Under the pieces are notes generated by a model, which had not been told where the DNA came from, did no database searches, and saw nothing but the letters and a program-made list of their open reading frames with translations. From Pleurostoma richardsiae (Eukaryota; Ascomycota; Sordariomycetes; Calosphaeriales; Pleurostomataceae), in the NCBI GenBank assembly GCA_030052745.1, contig JANBVO010000016.1, forward strand, positions 558,001 through 622,000: DNA of 64,000 nt, read 5' to 3'. Below are positions 56,723 to 64,000 of the stretch, piece by piece. Positions within the stretch are counted from its first letter, which is position 1, and each line of letters begins with the position of its first letter. The translations under genes were made by a program, and so were the position numbers.

Positions 56723-58791
56723 GGCTGTGGTGTGGGCTGCTACTACACTGTAGACTTGCGGGTGATCTCTAACTGGATGGGCCAACAAGATGATGCGATC
56801 GAATCGAAGGATGGCGGAAGAAGGACACTTGACAGGTTGTATGTAGTGAACCACAGCCGCATAAAAGTATGTACAGAGTCGTAGCCAAAGCTGGGGAAAG
56901 CCCGCGCGGCAAGATACACGCCTGAAACTGCTACTCCACGCTACACATCTACAAGTCCCGCATACATACGTGTGTGTCCACGTAGGGGCTCAACATGGTA
57001 AGGGAGAATGGGCGTCCGGCGGCCTCTCTGCTCGTTGCTAACTGCCCACCTGGGGCAGCCCAGAGCGGCGGATTGGACGACTCGAGCGAAGCGGAGCATG
57101 GGACAACCCTTCCTGACTTGCCATGATTACCATGCTTGCCAAGCTTGAAGCTCTTCATGTCGCATATCGCACGTCGCATACAGCTGTGCCGTGACCCGTA
57201 ACAAGCGACACGCACACCTCATTTCGCACTAGCCCGTCAGTCAGGAGAACGGCCTTTCCAGGGCCTCCCTTCATTGGCCCGAGATAATCTCTCTGGGACT
57301 TGTGGGGCAAAGTCCGCGCAGAAATGCCTGCTTGACTCGCCGTGGGCCGCGTACAGGGGTCTCAGGTTTTCCGGTCTGGAGCCGCCGGGTATGCGACGAG
57401 AGTGACGACCACGTTATCAAACCTCAACTCGCGAAGAACACCAGAGGGAGACGTACCCAGTTGTATCCACCTCACACCTCCGGAGGAGGGAAAGGTCGAA
57501 AAGGGGGCGGTGGCAGTGCAATGCAAAACCTCCTCGGGCATACACCCGGCGGGCCGCCAATTCTGGAAGGCGGGACGAACGACGTCAGGTCCCAAGAGCC
57601 GCCGAGTCGGGAGCGCGGCGAAACGGCCGGTGATATCGACTGCTCGTTGGCCGATGCTGCTCGTGTGGTGGTGGAGTGGTTGCAGTGCTGGTTTCCTAGT
57701 GAGGTAGTTATTTCGCCGTGCCTTGGTACGCGTACATATATAAGCGGGTGCTAGCGGCTTGGCATTCTCAACTTTTCTGCACCCTTTTCCTCTTCCTGGT
57801 TGTAGCTGTACCTGCGCATCTCGAAACGAGACCGGGAATAGTTAGTGCAGGTATCATTACCGCCCACCCCTTGCGCACCTTTTTTCCTCGGTAAAGAGAA
57901 AGGGGGAAGAAGTGCAGCGCATGACTTTGCTGCGTGACGTCACCTTCAACTCGAGTTGTTTCAACCCTGGTCTGTCTCTGTCGGGTATTCGGTTGGTTTC
58001 TGCGTAGACTCGCTTACTGGGCAGATGGGCTGCCAGAAAATGGAAGAGACAACTCGAATTCGGCCCCTACGGCACATTGACGTGAGGAGCCTCAAACATA
58101 GCACGAGAACGCCTCTGAAAATTTGATACGAAGAAACCCTTTCCATTCGCTTTGTGGCTCTGTGTGGAAGGACGGTGATCCCGCCCTTTCTTCCCTGCTG
58201 ATACAGCAATAGGCTCATTTCTACCGTTTTGGCTGTTGGCAAAGAGTCAATAGGGATGTAAGCTGTATCAACTGGGACAACCAGCAGTTCCTCACATTTG
58301 AGTAACAAGACGTTATTCAGGAGATGAGAATCCTTCACATGAGCTGCCGAGGTACTGGAAGTTCAAATTGAGCCTGAGATGTCATTGAGGTTGGTAGGCG
58401 ACGTCTATTCGGCTTTTCTAGGCTCGGCGCCTACTCACTGACATCAAGGGCACGTTCAAAATAGGGGGAAAGTTTTGTCGTCGAGATATAAAGCGTTTCG
58501 TGCAAGCCTTGAACTGCGATGTTATGACACGAAGGCTAGTAGAAAGGAGTTGCCGTAGAAGTGAACTTTTTGAGAAGAGTCATGTAGGCGATACTTGGCA
58601 GCCAATCGTTTACCATCAGGGTAACTCTGGAAACAGCCTATGTTGAAGTGTAACTTATTTACTTGCATTCCTCTCTAATGCAGTTGTTTAGAGGCTTCCC
58701 TTCTCGATCGCCTTCTTAACTCGAGGGTTGCTCTTAGCGAGTTTCTAAACGTAATTAAACCGTAGCTATCAGGGTATCTTAATCCCGCCTT
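56723..58791. other. Spacer, 2 kb
   Basis: Upstream region of the sulfotransferase gene and downstream flank of the small membrane protein gene. The plus frame at 57302-57754 is low in motif content and overlapped by others; I do not call it. A TATATAAG at about 57736-57743 could belong to an unannotated plus-strand transcript. No repeat seen. Confidence 0.4.
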
Positions 58792-59531
58792 CTATACGAC
58801 CGACACAATAATTCTGGGCAATCTGCCACTTTTCTTATCCTTTACGCCAATCGCGAAAAGAGCGAGGCTTGAAATCCTGTGAGAAGAGTGAGCGGTCTGC
58901 AGAAATCACCCAGAAAAGTCGTGGAGTACTTACGCTAAGACAACCAGGAATGAGAGTATCCAGATCTCAACACCGATAGAGATATATTGGGCACTGTGCT
59001 CTCTGTTCCATAAGACGTGCCGAGCGAGAGATGAAGTAATGAATCCCATATCCACTGTCGAATAGATGAAGAAGAACATTTCGGTGACTAGGTGCCATTT
59101 TGTGCTCGTGTTACGGCCAGGGGCCAGGTGTGAGAGGAGCATCTCTCCTGACTCTGACGCCAGCACAGCAAAACACTTCTCAAGTTAGTTTTGGTTTATG
59201 AAGGATGGATTAATCCTGGAGTTGTACATACCAGTGGAATGCTGAACGAGTAGGGCCTCCCAACCAGAGCATCGGGCAATGCCTTTTCTACCAGGAACAG
59301 GGAGAAATTGGCGGACAGGAGGGTAGCGCACGCTATAATAGAGATGGTCCGCAACACTGGTTTCGCGAGGCACCCCTTAGGGGTCAAGAGCGGCTTCGTG
59401 GCGGAATTCGGTTGGGTTGAGTGGTCAGGGTCAACGTTCGGAAGATGTTTTACTAGTCCAACAGACTCAGCCTCGGGCAGGGACTCATTTCGGTAGAATT
59501 CCGAAGGATGGCTGCGGAGTCCGTCGATCAT
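58792..59531 (-). CDS. Small multi-pass membrane protein, function unknown
   Basis: Proposed three exons: 59531-59232, 59178-58934, 58876-58792, giving 209 residues. Donors GTATGT and GTAAGT are good and phases fit. If the last intron is retained, translation stops at 58930 after LVVLA. The first 60 residues are hydrophilic and Pro/Ser/Glu-rich. Hydrophobic stretches are VLRTISIIACATLLSANFSL, then WHLVTEMFFFIYSTVDMGF and SIGVEIWILSFLVVLAISSL, giving three or four membrane helices. A short basic tail follows. I do not recognise the family. The hydrophobic pattern running across the proposed splice sites is the main support. Confidence 0.55.
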
Positions 59532-60334
59532 GTCGCTCAACCTCAGTGAAAGAGAAGAGAGTGACGAGTATTCAAACAAGACCCTCTACTGTCGTTTTCG
59601 CAGGCTGTCAAGTCAGGGACTTTTGCACCTTGTTTCATGTGGACCAAGATTCCAGGCGTAACGGTCTAGACCGTGTTATATACTCCTACCTTGACAAGAG
59701 ACAACTATGCCGCGGCAGGCCTCAGCAGACCTAGCCCTACGGGCCCGCGGCGGTGAGATAATGTTGCTGAGAGAGACTAGATGCACAGCCTCTACTTCGC
59801 TCCCAACTCTAATTGGAGGCGCGTGCAGTCGATTGCATGTCCGAAAGGTTTGCCCCCGCGCTGATTGGAGAGGTCCCGTCGGGGTCTCCCGGCTTACTTA
59901 CAGATTCGTCAACCATCCAATCCAATCCTCTACTCTGGTCATGGCGTTTTGCTGACATCGCCGACCATGACTGCTTGGCACATGCAGCTAAAGCGAGATT
60001 CGCGATGGAAAATCTTATTGCTGCGCCATGAGATGTGACTCAAGTGGCACGAATCTTTGTCAAGCTTGTGATTTCCGATGATTACGTTACGTTGCCGTCG
60101 AAGAAAAGTGCCTGCTCAGCACACTTTGCAGATGGAGTCAGCAGCACTAGGGACATACGCATGGTGGGCCATTCAATAGGTGTTGACACTGCGCAGTCAT
60201 TAGGGACTCAGGAAACAAACAATCGATCTAGAGCCGCGGCAGTCGGGGTCTAGGTTGAAGCGCTCCTACGCGAATACGCGTATCTCATAAGACGCCTCTG
60301 TCCTATCGCGACAGAGACGGTCCTACCATTGGAC
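59532..60334. other. Spacer
   Basis: About 800 bp. No gene is supported; short plus frames at 59707-60253 lack motifs. It contains the promoter of the small membrane protein gene and the 3' flank of the asparaginase-like gene. Confidence 0.4.
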
Positions 60335-61882
60335 TTATGCTAATCCATACCACTCTTGGTTTGATGCTGGACCATAGATGGCATCTCTCAAAGGACTCTC
60401 AAAGAGGTCGCGGATCTGGTCGAGGTTGTAGCCGGCGTTAATAGCGAGCTGGAGCGTAATGCGGGCCTGTTCGGCACCGATATAGCTGGCGTAGAAACTG
60501 TACCTCATCAGCAAAGAGCCCAACCATTCGAGAACAGGATCACAGACATTGGGCCAGGGAAGATATTAGGCATTCCTGAACCCGTGACCGGTCGAGCCAC
60601 GGAGACAGTCGGTATCCCTTTGCTGAAGAGATCTGTAGCAGCTGTCCTGGCACTGGGGCTAAGCTGAGCCGCACCAGGGCCCAGTATCACAAGGCCTCTA
60701 TGATGGGGAGTCAGCTACCTAGATAGAGCTTGTTGTCTGACTTAAGTGAACCTACTTTGCCCCGTTCGCCACAGCCGAGTACATTAATGAAGCGTCGAAG
60801 CCCTCTAACATCAGGAGTCAGTCGTCTTAACAAATTCTATGCTGCTACTTCAGAGCATACTCACGGTGACCGTATAAAATGATGACAGAAGGCAGCTCGG
60901 TCGTGTTGGTGACGTCGAAAGAAGGGCGTCCTGTAGGGTACGAGGGGCCGAAGAAGTAATAGGGCTGTCCTCCGAGGAAGGCGCCGAGGTTGCCTTGCTC
61001 CAGGGCCTTGAACGTGTCTGGCGTGTTCGCATTGACTTTTGTCGAGTAATAAATGGAGGTAATCCTGAACATATGTTAGAGAGGGGCAGCACTACAGTCT
61101 CTAGGTCCGGCCACCACAGATGGGGCCACCCGTTGGCCGAGACGATTCGCAGTTCCCTCTTCTAGCATACCTGTCGTTGAAAACAATGAGTCCGCCCCGA
61201 TCGCGCGACGCTGGCGAGACAGCTGCTGCTACGGCTTGGAAGAAGTTGGATCGGCCATCCGGAGAGACGTAAGTGTCCGGTCGCATAGCACCAGTGGCGA
61301 TAAACGGCTTGGAGCAGTTGAAAGTTAAGTCCACCCCGAATGCCTATTACACAGTCAAACCCCGAGTCCGCTCCAATTACCGATACTCGATATAACTCAC
61401 CGTCTCCTCTAACGTGTTCGTGCCATGGAACATAATCGCGCCGACGACGTCAGAGTCCGGAGAGCAGAGCTGACGGTTGGCGTGCTGGCTGATGTTCAAG
61501 TAGAGCGACGAGTTGAGGCCGGAGCTGCCACCGGATGCAGGGAACCTGACGACAGCCAGCTGAGCCACGCTCAACACTTCTGAGACATTGCCTATCAGCT
61601 GCTGCGGAGTTGGCCCAACGCCTGAACCGTAATTGATGTTATCGAGGCGGCTATAGTTCGACGCCGACAGGATAGTCCCGCCAGCGCTGTAGATGCTGTG
61701 ACCTTGTCAGCCAGGACCTCGGGAGGGTCAGGTGATTGCACATACACGACCTTGGGCAAGGAGGAGTTGGTGGAAATCCACACTAAGTCAGAGTCCGATG
61801 AACATTTGGCCTGGGTGACTGGCCACGTCAAGACACCGACGGTGAGGATCGCGCCGACAGTATTGAGAACCTTGGAGAACAT
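60335..61882 (-). CDS. Secreted L-asparaginase-like protein (type II)
   Basis: Seven exons: 61882-61746, 61695-61401, 61343-61171, 61064-60865, 60804-60756, 60697-60548, 60497-60335, giving 388 residues. Signal peptide is MFSKVLNTVGAILTVGVLTWPVTQA. The first 50-bp intron restores PKVVIYSAGGTI, with the nucleophile Thr. Further motifs are MFHGTNTLEE, SKPFIATGAMRPDTY, the Lys region YSTKVNAN, SVIILYGHQGFD and GLVILGPGA. The usual motif is HGTDTxEE. Here Asp is Asn, so one residue of the catalytic Thr-Lys-Asp set is changed and activity may be reduced. The last intron is the weakest call: donor GTCTGT in phase 2, 50 bp. Without it the frame hits TGA. Family members hydrolyse asparagine to aspartate and ammonia outside the cell. 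Confidence 0.83.
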
Positions 61883-62443
61883 CTTAGCGGCCTGGGGACA
61901 GAGGGGTGCAAACGAGGCTGTGTAAATCGGGATTAGCAGCGAGCAGCATCCAGGTTGCCGTTTTCGATTCTGATACCGCATTTTTGAGAAGTCCTGCTAG
62001 CTACTTTATATAACTAGACCGCTTTCCCACGCTTGACAAGACACGCGATACTCAAGCTCCGATGCAAAGACGCCGGCCTCCGCAGTTGCTTGGCAGGTCC
62101 ACCACCTTATCTCGCCGATCGGGTCCAGCCACCGACTTCGGGGTTTTGCCGAGCATAATTTCTAATCTGAGGAACTTCTAATCCGACCGCATGCATCCCA
62201 CATGGCTTATCGCTCATACTACTACGAATTTGTATTGGTCAATGTCCATGACTGAGGCTTGGTGACGGCGGTGAGCCTCAGGGGGGATCACGATGTCTAC
62301 GAAAGGAAACGTGAATCTCATGTCTGTATTTTCATCCGCCGCTCTGCTTTAATTAGCGGGCCGCCTGAGATAGACACTGACTTGACGTGAACGGAAACCA
62401 CAAACTTCCGCGTAACCGTACAAACGCATAGCTGTCGTAAGCT
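61883..62443. other. Asparaginase promoter region
   Basis: About 560 bp with the TATA box listed separately and the 3' flank of the F-box gene. No gene seen. Confidence 0.4.
62004..62012 (-). promoter_or_regulatory. TATA box of the asparaginase-like gene
   Basis: TATATAAAG on the minus strand, about 122 bp upstream of the start codon at 61882. Confidence 0.5.
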
Positions 62444-64000
62444 CTAGTCGAGCTCTTCAGAAATAAGCCCCAGCATTGTGAAGCCAAACCCAACCTCTGG
62501 GCGCTGTGATGTGAGTCAGTGAAGTTCAAACTATCCGATCGATAGAAGTGCGTGATAAGTGAGTGCATCTTGTAGGACTTACGTGGCTTGCGTAGACGCC
62601 GGTTATCGCTGTTCCAGCAACGACAGATAGCCTCTCTGGGGGAGGATCAGGAGGGAAGGAGCCGTCGCTAGAAAAGACACAAGACCGTCCTCGGCTTGTC
62701 GATAGCTGCATTTAGAACTTCAGATCTGACTCTTCGCTGTATCGAGTTGGATATGCTATATGTTGACTTACCCTGCAGGCCACCACAATTCCATAGTATC
62801 TTGCCCCGTCTCCAATTAGCAGGGACTCATCATAGTAAGACTGGCACACATCGACGGCGTCGATGATTTCGCCGCCCGGGCCATCGATTGAGAAGTCGAT
62901 CGTCTGGCTCGCTTCGCTTGGTTTATAGCGTCCAATCGTTTTGCATTCAGAAGACACGTCGGTGTCGTAGACGAAGTCGATGCGACATAGGCCACGATCG
63001 TAGAAGACGGATATCCTGACGAGGTGTTTGAGGTATCTCCCTCCTGGACCGCCGAAGTTGGTCCAGAACAAAGGTCTATATCCGATGTGGGAATATCGTC
63101 GGGGCCGGAATGAGCCTCCGTTGAGGCGGAGTGACGGACCCGGAATGTCAGGATACCAGACCGCTGAGTTCCTTAACTTGTCCTCATTTGTGGGCTCATG
63201 GTCCGTCAATGGTAGACATGGACGAGTTGATAAAGTAACCATCTTGCAACCCTGTGCACCATCAGCAGCGATTCGATATTGGCGGTATTAGTGAGGGCCC
63301 TAAGTCGCTTACGTCAAACTCCGCCTCCAATGCCATCATCGAGGAAGTCAGTACCAGGCGGTTCGTTCTTGGGGAGTCTCTCGGATCGCCAAGCCATCCT
63401 GATACAGTTTTTCCCTCGAAAATACATTGAATAGCTCGGATACCCCTGGAGCCGACGGCCACCCTAAAGCCATGTATGTCGGTGATGCTCAAAGACATCT
63501 GTACTGTCGATGAGTATCCTATCTTGACGGTTTTCCAATTGGTCGAGGTGAACTCCAGGCCAGCGACGTAGTCACCGTCTCCCATGGTGACAAATGAGAC
63601 AGATATATGGGACAAACTACTAGGGATAGGGATCCGCTTCGCTCTCAATGTATGGCAGCCTTCCTGGGCAAGCAAGAAGGGGCTGCGTACATCTCGGCGA
63701 CAGAGGTGTCCTCTCGCACCCAGCTCCTGAAGCCAGGGTTGGCCATCAACACCAACGAGTGGAGGCACTCCACTTCGCGAGTTCCATTGGAGATCAAGGG
63801 AGTCCCTAACGGTCTGGATACAGCTTAGGACCCGCTTTCGATTTCTCATCGCTGGGCCGGCCCTTGTATCTGCTGTTTGGCGATATAGCCAACGCCAATC
63901 TGGGACGCTTCTGTAGTGTTTGACTTCATATAGCCATGATCGTTCTAGAGTGCACCTGAACCTCGACGCCCAGAAATGTTGGTCATGAAATATCGACCAG
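62444..64000 (-). CDS. F-box/DUF7600-type protein, 5' end beyond the window
   Basis: Four exons in view: >64000-63313, 63251-62772, 62705-62583, 62503-62444, all in frame, about 393 codons. The first coding residues seen are WSIFHDQHFWASRFR, then DWRWLYRQT and RNRKRV, which normally follow the F-box in fungal DUF7600 proteins, so the F-box itself should lie just past the right edge. Later motifs are AQEGCHTLRAKRIPIPSSL, DYVAGLEF, VGSRGIRAIQ, WYPDIPGPSLRLN, PLFWTNFGGPGGRYLKHL, FSIDGPGGEIIDAVDV, GTAITGVYASH and the end GFGFTMLGLISEELD. F-box proteins recruit targets to SCF ubiquitin ligases. The DUF7600 part is probably a beta-sandwich target-binding module. Such genes are often numerous and variable in Pezizomycotina. 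The target is unknown. Confidence 0.82.

Noticed and set aside
55704-56753. Plus-strand frame of 349 codons
   Set aside because: Antisense to the sulfotransferase gene, His/Gln/Pro-rich artefact of codon bias.
57302-57754. 150-codon plus frame with TATATAAG nearby
   Set aside because: No protein-like motif; three frames overlap over the same stretch, and the TATA-like site lies at its 3' end rather than upstream.
61690-61750. Apparent frameshift near the asparaginase N-terminus
   Set aside because: A 50-bp intron with GTATGT donor, GCTGAC branch site and CACAG acceptor restores the expected sequence, so no frameshift is needed.
1-64000. CRISPR arrays, operons, ribosome-binding sites
   Set aside because: The window is fungal nuclear DNA with spliced genes. 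No spaced direct-repeat array is present and bacterial signals do not apply.

Overview
The window is nuclear DNA of a filamentous ascomycete (Pezizomycotina, most likely a Sordariomycete). Evidence: short GT-AG introns (mostly 46-130 bp) with CTNAC-like branch sites, families typical of these fungi (Zn2Cys6 and bZIP-DUF3425 regulators, AA9 polysaccharide monooxygenase with a CBM1 tail, GH105, GH35, fungal ADAM protease, F-box/DUF7600 protein), single-gene transcription units, and gene-poor spacers of 1-3 kb. I rebuilt exon structures by hand. Where coordinates are given, the exon joins keep the reading frame, restore family motifs and give a total coding length divisible by three. I recognise 22 genes. 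One is cut by the right window edge and one carries an in-frame stop.

Left part (0-24 kb): the end of a coactosin-like actin-binding protein; a large coiled-coil protein; an unrecognised 624-residue protein; a 15-exon secreted subtilisin-like protease; a 14-TM type MFS exporter; and a Zn2Cys6 regulator. The 5.1-8.3 kb and 10.2-12.5 kb stretches look non-coding or degenerate.

Middle (24-41 kb): a GH105 unsaturated rhamnogalacturonyl hydrolase and a GH35 beta-galactosidase, both secreted and fitting breakdown of pectin (rhamnogalacturonan I with galactan side chains). Next come five consecutive minus-strand genes: a zinc-type medium-chain dehydrogenase, a bZIP-DUF3425 regulator, a short-chain dehydrogenase, a DUF1295/steroid-reductase-like membrane protein broken by a TGA codon, and an aldo-keto reductase. 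They look like a small redox gene cluster with its own regulator.

Right part (41-64 kb): an ADAM-type metalloprotease, an AA9 monooxygenase with two non-GT splice donors, a lysozyme-like SLT-domain protein, a 3 kb gene desert, an arylsulfotransferase, a second MFS transporter, a P-loop sulfotransferase with a C-terminal membrane anchor, a small membrane protein, an L-asparaginase-like protein with an Asp-to-Asn change in a catalytic motif, and a partial F-box/DUF7600 protein.

Most secreted products act on plant or microbial polymers (pectin, cellulose, protein, possibly peptidoglycan), which suits a plant-associated or litter fungus. No CRISPR array, rRNA, complete transposon or intact tRNA was found. 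The most interesting places are the five-gene redox cluster, the two sulfotransferase families flanking a transporter, the lysozyme-like gene beside the AA9 gene, and the splice-site and active-site oddities.
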